51,452 bases of DNA, taken from assembly GCA_031271805.1 (NCBI GenBank), contig JAISUX010000071.1, positions 1 through 51,452 on the forward strand, given 5' to 3'. A model generated the notes under the pieces. The model searched no databases. It was given only the letters and a program-made list of their open reading frames with translations, and had not been told where the DNA came from. A program made the position numbers and the translations under genes. The first letter of the stretch is position 1, and each line of letters opens with the position of its first letter. The stretch comes from Tannerella sp. GTDB taxonomy: Bacteria; Bacteroidota; Bacteroidia; Bacteroidales; Tannerellaceae. Positions 27,912-36,403 of the stretch are shown here, piece after piece.

Positions 27912-29779
27912 GTTGCTTTATTTTTATAAAAAACAAGATAAAACCAGTATGTATCGCCATGAGCAGATTGCATCTTATCAACAAAATCTTTAACGTTTTG
28001 ATTGTTCATATCTCTGTCGAAAGCCCTGAATCGCTGCTCTGTTTTAGTTGTTACTCCATTTCTAATCCAGAAAACAGGATTATTTTGCTCAAGCGCTATG
28101 ACCGCTTCTTGTTGATTGTTGGACAAGGTCGGCAATAGCGGCGTTCTAAAATATTTTTCTATCAGAGACCTGAATGTCTTGAGGTCTTTCCCTGCAAGCG
28201 TCAGCGCCAGCAGATACTGCATAGGCAAAGTGCAAGAGGGATTATTAAAAGCCAGCTGCTCAAATGTTTCGCGTACGGTGTTAAATACGGCTATGCCTTT
28301 GTCGCTGAATAATGCTTTTCTCTTTACTCCGAGCAGAAAATCACGTTCCACAGCTCTGTCATTGCGCAACAGCGTACGGTACTCGTGTCCTTTTTTTCTG
28401 TAAAAGAGCGTTCCCTCCATCATCCTGATATATTTCTCAGCTACTTCATATTCTCCGAAAATAAGATTTGTTTCCACTAAGCGCTGCAATAGTCGTGTGT
28501 TGCCGTTTTGCAGCGATGAAGTCATACCTTCCATAGCATATTTCTGCGCAGTACCTATATCTCCTATATGAAAATATATGTCGCTCAAGGTCATTGCGTT
28601 CTGTTGGGTGTTATCCCAAGTTTCCAACACGCTAGGCGCACCTTGTGGCGCATAAGCAAAAAGCCTGTCGCCTAATAGCCCCTTTTGAGCAAGTGCCAGA
28701 CACAACACATTCATCATCTGATTGTTATGTTTATCCGGAAAAGTTTCTATTATCTCATCCCATTGATAGTTACGCAACAGATAATCCTGATAAGCCATCA
28801 AGGGAAACAATTTCCGGTCTTTTACCTTAGTATGTACAAGAAATAGAATAAACAACACTACCTGAAGCGCTGTAAGTATATAAATTATGTTTTTCTTAAA
28901 CGGTTTAAATACTTTAAAAAGAAAGGCAGCAAGCATAACAGCGGGAAAAGAGAGCCACGACCACAGCAATAGTTTGTTGTTCAGCAAAGGGTCATAGTAT
29001 GCGGCTGGCGACAACACCAACCTTAAATCGCCTTGCCATGCAAGTTTCAACGACAGATAACCTGCCATAATCGCTGCCATTGCTAACAGTACAGTGGTAA
29101 TAAGCGTTGTAATAAATTTTTTGCTTTTAAGAAATACAATCAACAGATATAATACGGCAAACAGCATAGCAACCGAACCTGTTGTAAAGAACAGGAGCGC
29201 AAAGCCGACTAAACCTATTAGTGATTGAAACACATTATTACTAACGAAGCGAAATGATAACAATAACATGCAAAGCATCAAAATCAAAGCAACAGTGCCT
29301 TGCACCGAATAATAAATATCCGTATGAAGGAGTAAGAGCAAGCATGAAGGGATGATGCTTAATATAAAGTTTAGAGTTGTATCTGTTATCTTGTCTAATA
29401 TTTTACGAGTAAGAAAAACCGTCAGTGTAAGCAGCAAAGCTACACATATTGCGCCGGAATAAGGGATATACCACAACTGAACAATGAAACGGGCTAAATA
29501 CAAGGCGAGGCCGCCGGGCTGCATCAGCGTATCCCAAGCATAAGAACTGCTGAAGAGAAACAATTGCATTTGTTCCGCATAAAAGAAGTTGTACGAATAT
29601 GCTAATTGTAACAGTACGAAAAATCCGCTAAATACTACAATATAGTATAGCGATTGCATATAAGGAAAAACCGTGTATGTGTGCGCGTGATTGCGATCGT
29701 AGAGTCCGCAACTATCCATACCAGATCTTTTAGAGATGGCATTATTCGATAAAGTATATGTTTTTTTATCCCGACACAT
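27908..29779 (-). CDS. Polytopic membrane protein with soluble helical C-terminal half (possibly DUF6057)
   Basis: A 623-residue inner-membrane protein: about ten hydrophobic segments from residue 40 to 320 (for example YYIVVFSGFFVLLQLAY, LNFILSIIPSCLLLLLH, ITTVLLAMAAIMAGYL, IIYILTALQVVLFILFLV), then a soluble alpha-helical half with TPR-like helices (DIYFHIGDIGTAQKYAMEGM, FGEYEVAEKYIRMMEG). From memory, proteins like this are grouped as DUF6057 in Bacteroidales, but I cannot confirm it. It is the first gene of the operon, with a near-consensus promoter, and is translationally coupled to the CxxCH lipoprotein. The two probably act as a pair; function unknown. The true start may be one of the later Met codons, before the first membrane segment. 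Confidence 0.65.
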   Translation of the reverse strand: MCRDKKTYTLSNNAISKRSGMDSCGLYDRNHAHTYTVFPYMQSLYYIVVFSGFFVLLQLAYSYNFFYAEQMQLFLFSSSYAWDTLMQPGGLALYLARFIVQLWYIPYSGAICVALLLTLTVFLTRKILDKITDTTLNFILSIIPSCLLLLLHTDIYYSVQGTVALILMLCMLLLSFRFVSNNVFQSLIGLVGFALLFFTTGSVAMLFAVLYLLIVFLKSKKFITTLITTVLLAMAAIMAGYLSLKLAWQGDLRLVLSPAAYYDPLLNNKLLLWSWLSFPAVMLAAFLFKVFKPFKKNIIYILTALQVVLFILFLVHTKVKDRKLFPLMAYQDYLLRNYQWDEIIETFPDKHNNQMMNVLCLALAQKGLLGDRLFAYAPQGAPSVLETWDNTQQNAMTLSDIYFHIGDIGTAQKYAMEGMTSSLQNGNTRLLQRLVETNLIFGEYEVAEKYIRMMEGTLFYRKKGHEYRTLLRNDRAVERDFLLGVKRKALFSDKGIAVFNTVRETFEQLAFNNPSCTLPMQYLLALTLAGKDLKTFRSLIEKYFRTPLLPTLSNNQQEAVIALEQNNPVFWIRNGVTTKTEQRFRAFDRDMNNQNVKDFVDKMQSAHGDTYWFYLVFYKNKAT

Positions 29780-29805
29780 AATTGTTTTATCTTAGCTTAC
29801 GGCCG

Positions 29806-29835
29806 CAAAGATATAACATTTTTTTTAATCGCCAA
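29806..29835 (-). promoter_or_regulatory. Promoter of the membrane protein/propeller/SusCD operon (TTG-N19-TATCTTTG)
   Basis: On the minus strand TTG (29833-29835), a 19-base spacer and TATCTTTG (29806-29813) match the Bacteroidota promoter closely. It is the only clear promoter upstream of the five genes ending at 20533. Confidence 0.75.
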
Positions 29836-29891
29836 TTTTTTTTGAAAAAAACTTACGTTTAATACAGCCGACTATGTGAAAATTAATGAAA

Positions 29892-29911
29892 CGCCGATTA
29901 GCAGATCGGCG
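29892..29911. repeat. Inverted repeat between divergent promoters
   Basis: Perfect 7-bp arms CGCCGAT / ATCGGCG with a 6-base spacer in the 299-base gap between the divergent operons. It has no T-run in either direction and lies upstream of both promoters, so an operator is more likely than a terminator. GC-rich in an otherwise AT-rich gap. Confidence 0.45.
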
Positions 29912-29947
29912 CTAACGGGATGAAAATAATAATTTTTCGGCTTTGTA

Positions 29948-29979
29948 TTTGATAATGTCAATTATTGTTTGTATTTTTG
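29948..29979 (+). promoter_or_regulatory. Candidate promoter of the GH43-like gene (TTTG-N20-TATTTTTG)
   Basis: TTTG at 29948-29951 and TATTTTTG at 29972-29979 with a 20-base spacer; about 100 bases of leader precede the GH43-like start. Confidence 0.5.
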
Positions 29980-30078
29980 CCAAGTCTTCACGAGTAAATC
30001 AACTCGGCTGTACATTAAACCTTTCGACGGGGAAAGGCGGTAAATTTTACGGGATTAAACTCTAATAATATACAAACT

Positions 30079-31059
30079 ATGAGGTATTTAACATTGGCAT
30101 TGACTACTTTTATGCTGGGCGGATGCGCTACCGGCAGTAAGACGACTACGACAACAATGATGAGCGGAAATCCCGTATTCGAGGGCTGGTATGCAGACCC
30201 CGAAGGTATTATCTACGGCAAAACATACTGGATATATCCTACGTTTAGCGACAGATATGAGAAACAGACGTTTTTCGACTGCTTTTCATCTAAAGACCTG
30301 ATTACGTGGACAAAGCATCATGCCATACTCGACACCGCCGAGGTCAAGTGGGCTAAAAGAGCGATGTGGGCGCCATCGGTGATACGCAAAAACAAAAAAT
30401 ATTACCTCTTTTTCGGAGCTAATGACGTCCACGAAGGCGAAATAGGCGGCATAGGCGTCGCAATAGCCTCCAAGCCCGAAGGTCCATATAAAGATGCGCT
30501 TGGCAAACCGCTTATAAATGAGATAGTTAACGGCGCACAGCCGATAGACCAGTTTGTCTTTCGCGACGACGACGGTCAGTATTACATGTATTACGGTGGT
30601 TGGGGGCATTGCAACGTCGTGCGCTTGGACGACAACCTGACAGGACTTGTTCCTTTTGCCGACGGCGCTGTCTATAAGGAAGTTACTCCGGAAAAATATG
30701 TCGAAGGGCCGTTTATGATGCGCCACAACGGACGCTACTACTTTATGTGGAGCGAGGGCGGCTGGACAGGTCCCGACTATTCGGTGGCATACGCGATTGC
30801 CGATTCGCCGCTCGGACCGTTCAAAAGGATAGGCACAATACTTCAACAGGACGCATCGGTAGCCAACGGCGCAGGTCATCACTCGATAATACATCCCGAA
30901 GGCAGCAACGATTATTACATCGTTTACCACCGACGTCCGATAGGAGAAAGAGCTGCTAATCACCGCGCTACGTGCATTGATAAACTCACATTCGATAATC
31001 AGGGCTTTATCAATCCGGTCAAAATAACTTTTGAAGGAGTAGAAAAAAGAAAACTTTGA
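30079..31059 (+). CDS. GH43-like glycoside hydrolase lipoprotein
   Basis: A five-bladed beta-propeller enzyme of the GH43 type, a family of arabinofuranosidases, xylosidases and galactosidases. It has 326 residues with a lipobox (LGGC, Cys16). The three expected acidic residues are visible: Asp40 in WYADPEG (general base), Asp157 in PIDQFVFRDDDG (pKa modulator) and Glu209 in YVEGPFMM (general acid). It is a single-domain form without a carbohydrate-binding module. It has its own promoter, diverging from the pair 2 SusCD operon, and likely trims side chains of the same glycan. Anchored to the membrane, probably facing periplasm or surface. Confidence 0.85.
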   Translation: MRYLTLALTTFMLGGCATGSKTTTTTMMSGNPVFEGWYADPEGIIYGKTYWIYPTFSDRYEKQTFFDCFSSKDLITWTKHHAILDTAEVKWAKRAMWAPSVIRKNKKYYLFFGANDVHEGEIGGIGVAIASKPEGPYKDALGKPLINEIVNGAQPIDQFVFRDDDGQYYMYYGGWGHCNVVRLDDNLTGLVPFADGAVYKEVTPEKYVEGPFMMRHNGRYYFMWSEGGWTGPDYSVAYAIADSPLGPFKRIGTILQQDASVANGAGHHSIIHPEGSNDYYIVYHRRPIGERAANHRATCIDKLTFDNQGFINPVKITFEGVEKRKL

Positions 31060-31080
31060 AACTTTTTACGGTTTAATTTG

Positions 31081-31088
31081 TATATTTG
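31081..31088 (+). promoter_or_regulatory. Candidate -7 box (TATATTTG) for the GH42-like lipoprotein gene
   Basis: TATATTTG lies just after the stop of the GH43-like gene and about 100 bases before the chosen start of the next gene; it would make that gene separately transcribed. The -33 spacing (TTTG at 31055-31058) is too long, so this is tentative. Confidence 0.4.
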
Positions 31089-31191
31089 CAACGATTTTAG
31101 ACAGAGTTTTTTACGGACTTCGGCTGTGTCGAAAAATCAGACTAAGAAAAATAATTATCAGAAGATCCCATTACTTAAACATTTTTTCGCT

Positions 31192-33468
31192 ATGAGACAT
31201 TTAATTTTAGCAACTATCCTATCAATCAGCGTATTAAGCGCATGTTCTCAGACGAGCAAACATGCTGAGTCCTCTACGGTGAGGGAAAAAACTACGTTTC
31301 AGACGAGCGGTCAGTGGAAGCCCGTTACCGACATCAGAGCCGACGTGGCCATGGTTTATGGCGTCGGCGGCAATCCTTCGGACAGGCGCCCGGGACGTCT
31401 TACTTTTGAAGAACGCGTTCAGTCGTGGCGTGAACGCGGATACACCGTTCATTTCATGACGGGCATTGCTTGGGGCAGTTACCAGGATTATTTTACCGGT
31501 CAATGGGACGGACAGTGGCATCTTGACGAAGGTCAGGTTACCGTTAAAGGCGATACCATCTGGCACGGGCGCATGGTGCCTTATATAGTACCGTCGAAAA
31601 ACTTCCTCGAATACATGAAAGAGAGGCACGTAAAGCGCGTCATCGACGCGGGCATAGACGCCATTTTCATGGAAGAACCCGAATTTTGGATGCGCGGAGG
31701 ATACAGTGAAGCTTTCAAACGCGAATGGCAGGATTATTACGGTTTTCCGTGGCGTCCGCAACATGAGTCGCCCGAAAATACTTATTTGGCGAATAAATTG
31801 AAATATTTTCTTTATTACAGGGCTTTGGAAGAAGTCTTCACGTATGCAAAGGAATACGGCAAGAGTAAAGGAATGGACGTGCGTTGCTATGTGCCGACTC
31901 ATTCGTTGGTGAATTATTCGTCGTGGCAGATAGTAAGTCCCGAAGCAAGTCTTGCGTCGCTGCCGTGCGTTGACGGCTATATAGCTCAGGTCTGGACGGG
32001 CACGTCACGCGAACCGACTTATTTCAACGGATTACGTAAGGAAAGAGTATTTGAAAATGCCTATCTCGAATACGGTTCAATGGAATCAATGACACGTCCT
32101 ACGGGTAGAAAAATGTTTTTCCTTACGGACCCGATAGAAGATTGGCCTCGCGACTGGGCTGATTACAAAAAGAATTATCAGGCTACTTTTACGGCTCAGC
32201 TTCTCTATCCCATGATTGCCGATTATGAAGTCATGCCCTGGCCTGATCGTATCTATGAGGGACTTTACAAAACATGCGCCACTTGCGAGACCCGCGAGCG
32301 TATTCCGCGTTTTTATTCCACCCAGATGCAGGTCATGATTAACGCGTTGAACTTCATGCCTCTGTCCGATAACAAAATAAACGGTTCTCACGGCATAGGC
32401 GTCTTGATGTCAAATTCGCTGATGTTCCAACGTTTTCCGACGCACAGCCCAAAACCTGTCAATGACGAGCAGGAAGTTCAAAATCAAGGTTCGATGCAGA
32501 CCATGGCGTCTAATTACGAAGACCCTCAATTCTCCAATTTTTACGGACAAACGTTGCCGTTGCTTAAGCGAGGCATTCCAGTAAGCACCGTGCATATTGA
32601 AAATACGGGATACGAAGACACGTGGAAAGATCTGTCGGTGCTCGTGATGTCGTACTCCAACATGAAGCCCATGAATCCCGAATATCACGAGAATATAGCC
32701 GAATGGGTGAAAAACGGCGGCGTTCTACTTTACTGCGGAACGGATACCGACCCGTATCAGACGACGATGGAATGGTGGAACACGGACGGAAAAAGCTATG
32801 CCGCGCCGTCCATGCATCTGTTTGAATTGCTCGGTCTGGACGACAAAACGCCTGCCACGGGCGAATATACGTGCGGCAAAGGAAAAGTATATGTGTTGAG
32901 GGAAGATCCGAAAAATTACGTCTTGCAAACGACGGGAGACGATGTTTTTTTCGAAACCGTGAAGAAAGCATACGAAACGACGCCCAACAAAGGCTCTTTG
33001 ACGGTCAAAAACAATCTTTACCTTGAACGCGGACCATACGTTATGGTTGCCGTTATGGATGAAAGCGTCTCCGACGAGCCGTTTACGCTTGACGGATTAT
33101 ATATAGATCTGTTTGATCCCGAACTGCCCGTTTTGCAAACAAAGACCGTCAAACCCGACGAGCAGGCGTTTCTTTTCAACATAAATGCCGTTACAAACAA
33201 GAAGATTCCTCAAACGCTTGCGGGAGCGGCAAGGGTTTATAACGAAAAAACAAGCGGGAAATCGTATTCGTTTATAGCCAAAAGTCCCGCCAACACCAAT
33301 AATGTCATGCGCATACTCCTTCCAAAAGAGCCGAAGACCGTAACGATCACCAATCCCGACGGTCAACCGGCTGAAACCGGATCATATTCATGGCATGAAA
33401 CGAGCAAAACGCTACTCGTTAGTTTCGAGAACTATCCCGATGGAGTGCAGGTTGTCATTGAATGGTAG
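31192..33468 (+). CDS. Lipoprotein with GH42-like three-domain architecture, unclassified glycosidase candidate
   Basis: A 758-residue lipoprotein (lipobox LSAC, Cys18). Residues about 45-400 look like a TIM barrel: VIDAGIDAIFMEEPEFW holds Glu161-Glu162 and Glu164 at a strand end where clan GH-A enzymes carry a catalytic Glu, followed by a helix FKREWQDYYG. From about 410 to 600 is a flavodoxin/glutamine-amidotransferase-like region (LSVLVMSYSNMKPMNPEYHENIAEWVKNGG), as in the middle domain of GH42 beta-galactosidases, and a beta-rich C-terminal domain ends the protein. I do not recognise a named family; the GH42 NE motif is not evident. The start is the ATG of the lipoprotein signal; an upstream reading frame would place 38 non-signal residues before it. 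Confidence 0.6.
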   Translation: MRHLILATILSISVLSACSQTSKHAESSTVREKTTFQTSGQWKPVTDIRADVAMVYGVGGNPSDRRPGRLTFEERVQSWRERGYTVHFMTGIAWGSYQDYFTGQWDGQWHLDEGQVTVKGDTIWHGRMVPYIVPSKNFLEYMKERHVKRVIDAGIDAIFMEEPEFWMRGGYSEAFKREWQDYYGFPWRPQHESPENTYLANKLKYFLYYRALEEVFTYAKEYGKSKGMDVRCYVPTHSLVNYSSWQIVSPEASLASLPCVDGYIAQVWTGTSREPTYFNGLRKERVFENAYLEYGSMESMTRPTGRKMFFLTDPIEDWPRDWADYKKNYQATFTAQLLYPMIADYEVMPWPDRIYEGLYKTCATCETRERIPRFYSTQMQVMINALNFMPLSDNKINGSHGIGVLMSNSLMFQRFPTHSPKPVNDEQEVQNQGSMQTMASNYEDPQFSNFYGQTLPLLKRGIPVSTVHIENTGYEDTWKDLSVLVMSYSNMKPMNPEYHENIAEWVKNGGVLLYCGTDTDPYQTTMEWWNTDGKSYAAPSMHLFELLGLDDKTPATGEYTCGKGKVYVLREDPKNYVLQTTGDDVFFETVKKAYETTPNKGSLTVKNNLYLERGPYVMVAVMDESVSDEPFTLDGLYIDLFDPELPVLQTKTVKPDEQAFLFNINAVTNKKIPQTLAGAARVYNEKTSGKSYSFIAKSPANTNNVMRILLPKEPKTVTITNPDGQPAETGSYSWHETSKTLLVSFENYPDGVQVVIEW

Positions 33469-33494
33469 ATTTTAGATTTAGGATTTTAGATTTA
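33468..33494. repeat. Short tandem repeat GATTTTAGATTTA
   Basis: Two exact copies of a 13-mer with a 14-base period (33468-33480, 33482-33494), beginning in the stop codon of the upstream gene. Such ATTTTAG tracts occur between genes in Bacteroidota; no function is apparent. Confidence 0.5.
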
Positions 33495-33509
33495 TTTCGT
33501 TTTTTTCAT

Positions 33510-33517
33510 TACCTTTG
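33510..33517 (+). promoter_or_regulatory. Candidate -7 box (TACCTTTG) for cysS
   Basis: TACCTTTG 36 bases before the cysS start, matching TAnnTTTG; the -33 element is unclear. Confidence 0.55.
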
Positions 33518-33553
33518 TGGCGTAAATATAAAAAATAATCGGATTTTTTAGAT

Positions 33554-35020
33554 ATGAAACTTACGATTTACAACACATTGGCGAGGGAAAAACAGGTTTT
33601 TGAGCCGCTGCATGAGGGACGTGCGGGGATGTATGTTTGCGGGCCGACAGTATATGGCGACCCGCATCTTGGCCATGCGCGACCGGCGATTACTTTCGAC
33701 GTGCTGTTCAGGCTATTGAAACATCTCGGTTACAAGGTGCGCTACGTGCGCAACATCACTGACGTCGGACATCTTGAGCACGACGCTGACGACGGCGAGG
33801 ACAAAATAGCCAAGAAAGCGAGGCTTGAGCAGTTGGAGCCTATGGAAGTGGCGCAGTATTACACTCTGCGCTATCACAAGGCTATGGAATTACTCAACGT
33901 GCTGCCGCCAAGCATTGAACCCTGCGCTTCGGGGCATATCATTGAGCAGATTCAACTCGTCGAGGATATCCTTAAGAACGGGTATGGATATGTTAGCGAC
34001 GGCTCGGTGTATTTCGACGTTGAAAAATATAACAAAGACCATCGCTACGGAATACTCTCGAATCGCAATATTGACGATATGCTCAACGTCACGCGGGAGC
34101 TTGAAGGTCAGGAAGATAAGCGTAATCCCGTGGATTTCGCCCTGTGGAAAAAAGCGCAGCCGGAGCACATCATGCGTTGGCCGTCGCCATGGAGCGATGG
34201 ATTTCCGGGTTGGCACTGCGAGTGCACAGCCATGGGGAAAAAATATCTCGGCGACCACTTCGATATTCACGGCGGCGGGATGGACTTGATTTTCCCACAC
34301 CATGAGTGTGAAATAGCACAGGCCGTAGCCTCTCAGGGCAGCGATATCGTCCGTTATTGGATGCACAACAACATGATAACCATCAACGGTCAGAAGATGG
34401 GTAAGTCGCTCGGCAATTTTATCACTCTGGATGAGTTTTTCACAGGCAGCAACAAACTGCTCTCGCAGCCTTTTAAGCCTATGACGATACGCTTTTTCAT
34501 CTTGCAGGCGCACTACCGCAGTACGGTGGATTTCAGCGACGAAGCGCTTGTGGCGGCCGAAAAGGGCTTGGAACGTCTTCTCGAAGCATACGCTCATCTG
34601 CATAAACTTCAAGCCGCCGATGCCTCGACCGTTTCATTCGGGAACCTGCGCGAGAAGTGCGAGGAGGCTATCTACGACGACCTGAATACACCGATCGTTA
34701 TTTCGCTTCTCTTTGATGCGAGCCGTATCATAAACTCGCTTTACGACGGCAAAGGGACTATTTCGGCAGTCGATCTGGAAGAAGTGAAGTCGGTTTTCAA
34801 GATATATCTCGAAGATATTCTCGGTTTGCAAGCGGCCGGCGAGGATGTCTCCGGAGGCAATACGGAGGCCTATCGTAAGGCTGTCGATTTGCTCCTGTCT
34901 ATTCGCCAACAAGCGAAAATGAACAAGGATTGGACAACGAGCGACAAGATTCGCAACGAGATGACGGCGATAGGATTCAAAGTTAAGGATACAAAAGACG
35001 GATACGAATGGAATTTATGA
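33554..35020 (+). CDS. cysS: Cysteinyl-tRNA synthetase
   Basis: Class I aminoacyl-tRNA synthetase joining cysteine to tRNA-Cys. All landmarks are present: zinc ligands Cys29 (YVCGPTVY), Cys224 (HCECTAMG), His249 and Glu253 (HHECE); HIGH motif as HLGH (38-41); KMSKS as KMGKS (281-285). The DALR-type helical domain and C-terminal tail follow. At 488 residues it has the usual length. The next gene starts in its stop codon (ATGA overlap), so the thioesterase is coupled to it. Confidence 0.97.
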   Translation: MKLTIYNTLAREKQVFEPLHEGRAGMYVCGPTVYGDPHLGHARPAITFDVLFRLLKHLGYKVRYVRNITDVGHLEHDADDGEDKIAKKARLEQLEPMEVAQYYTLRYHKAMELLNVLPPSIEPCASGHIIEQIQLVEDILKNGYGYVSDGSVYFDVEKYNKDHRYGILSNRNIDDMLNVTRELEGQEDKRNPVDFALWKKAQPEHIMRWPSPWSDGFPGWHCECTAMGKKYLGDHFDIHGGGMDLIFPHHECEIAQAVASQGSDIVRYWMHNNMITINGQKMGKSLGNFITLDEFFTGSNKLLSQPFKPMTIRFFILQAHYRSTVDFSDEALVAAEKGLERLLEAYAHLHKLQAADASTVSFGNLREKCEEAIYDDLNTPIVISLLFDASRIINSLYDGKGTISAVDLEEVKSVFKIYLEDILGLQAAGEDVSGGNTEAYRKAVDLLLSIRQQAKMNKDWTTSDKIRNEMTAIGFKVKDTKDGYEWNL

Positions 35021-35427
35021 CAGTAAAAGATTTTTTCAAGAACGACGCTTTCGCTGCCGGTGCGGGCGTCGAGTTGCTCGAAGTGGGCAACGGTACGGCA
35101 CGGACACGTATGAAGATAACCCCCGCACATCTGAATGGCGGCGGCGTATGTCAAGGCGGGGCAATATTCACGCTCGCCGACTTAGCATTTGCGGCGGCGG
35201 TAAACAGTCATGCTCAATTGACCTACTCAATCTGGTCGCATATACAGTTTTTCAAGTCCGAAAACAGCGGTTGGCTCTACGCCGAGGCACGCGAAATCTT
35301 TAACCGAGGCCGACTTTCGAGCGCAGAAATCAGCGTCACAAACGAAGCCGGCGATCTCGTGGCCTCTTTTAGCGGGATGGGTTACCACAAAGGGACGGAA
35401 TTGCCGTTTAAAGCGATAGAAGATTAA
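35017..35427 (+). CDS. PaaI-like hotdog-fold acyl-CoA thioesterase
   Basis: A small cytosolic hotdog protein of 136 residues. Seen: [27 protein letters not shown] (residues about 31-57), the long central helix with the conserved Asp of the PaaI/4HBT family, then beta-strands ([34 protein letters not shown]). Such enzymes hydrolyse phenylacetyl- or other aryl/acyl-CoA thioesters. An ATG nine bases earlier would overlap cysS by 13 bases; the ATGA overlap at 35017 is more usual. The substrate cannot be told. Confidence 0.85.
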   Translation: MTVKDFFKNDAFAAGAGVELLEVGNGTARTRMKITPAHLNGGGVCQGGAIFTLADLAFAAAVNSHAQLTYSIWSHIQFFKSENSGWLYAEAREIFNRGRLSSAEISVTNEAGDLVASFSGMGYHKGTELPFKAIED

Positions 35428-35433
35428 ACGCTT

Positions 35434-36306
35434 CTATTTCTTATCCTGAACAATATCAACGAGTTCGATCTCGAAAATCAAGGTCGAATAAGGCGGGATA
35501 TTACGCTGTTCCACAGAGCCGTAAGCCAATTCCTGCGGGATATAAAGTTCCCATTTGGAGCCGACAGGCATTATCGACAGCGCTTCCGTCCAACCCGGAA
35601 TGACTTGGTTGCAGCGGAATTGGGAAGGCGCGTTGTTCTTGTAGGAACTGTCAAACTCGGTGCCGTCAATGAGCGTGCCGCGATAATTCACCGAAACCGT
35701 AGAATTGTTTTCCGGAATAGCGCCATTGCCCTCGACAAGGATTTTATACTGCAGTCCCGAAGATGTTGTCACAACGCCTTCTTTCGATTTGTTGTCTTCA
35801 AGGAATTTTTTGTTTTCGGCTATGCTTGCGGCATACTTCTGCAACTTGTATTCTTCCTTGATTTTCTCAATCATGGTGCGACTGTAGGTCTCGGCGCGCA
35901 TAATCTTCATGTCCTCAGGATTCTTTATGCCGTTATAAAAACCCGAAAGAACAGCCATACGATTAACACTCTTGCCGGAATCGCCTAAAAAAATATCCCG
36001 GTTAAGATTTTTAATCCACTGATTATTAGCCATTTGAGCTATACGCATCCCTTCAAGATAAGCGACATCTTTGGGGCTGTACTTCTTACTGCCGGCTTTG
36101 AATCCTTCGTAGAAAGCGTCCATATAGGCCGTATCAATTCCGGCCTGCATGGTGAGATAATCCCTGGCGCCTTCAGCCCGCGCCATGCCGAAAAAATATG
36201 ACATAGTGTCGAGTTCGGTCTTCAACCCCGGCTTGTGAAACATATTGCATGACCCGAAATAACAACCGCCTGCAACAATCAAAACTAAAATACTTACACG
36301 TTTCAT
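35434..36306 (-). CDS. FKBP-type peptidyl-prolyl cis-trans isomerase lipoprotein
   Basis: A periplasmic folding helper of 290 residues with a lipobox (FGSC, Cys20). The first part is the helical FKBP N-terminal dimerisation region (YFFGMARAEGARDY, then helices up to about 170); the FKBP domain spans about 180-288 with SGLQYKILVEGNG, VSVNYRGTLIDGTEFDSS, VIPGWTEALSIMPVGSKWELYIP and YGSVEQRNIPPYSTLIFEIELVDI. This is the FkpA/Mip layout. It is convergent with the thioesterase gene (6-base gap) and has a TATTTTTG box upstream. Confidence 0.92.
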   Translation of the reverse strand: MKRVSILVLIVAGGCYFGSCNMFHKPGLKTELDTMSYFFGMARAEGARDYLTMQAGIDTAYMDAFYEGFKAGSKKYSPKDVAYLEGMRIAQMANNQWIKNLNRDIFLGDSGKSVNRMAVLSGFYNGIKNPEDMKIMRAETYSRTMIEKIKEEYKLQKYAASIAENKKFLEDNKSKEGVVTTSSGLQYKILVEGNGAIPENNSTVSVNYRGTLIDGTEFDSSYKNNAPSQFRCNQVIPGWTEALSIMPVGSKWELYIPQELAYGSVEQRNIPPYSTLIFEIELVDIVQDKK

Positions 36307-36336
36307 TTCTTATATTTTTATTGAATTTTCAGGCCG

Positions 36337-36344
36337 CAAAAATA
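36337..36344 (-). promoter_or_regulatory. Candidate -7 box (TATTTTTG) for the FKBP gene
   Basis: Minus-strand TATTTTTG 30 bases before the FKBP start. Confidence 0.45.
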
Positions 36345-36403
36345 TTAAATTTTGAGCTAAATTATCATTAATATCGCTCCAACAAAGGTGAATATTACAT
36401 ATT

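Noticed and set aside
27779-28138. Plus-strand frame at the junction of propeller and membrane-protein genes
   Set aside because: Antisense to two well-supported, overlapping genes; no signals.
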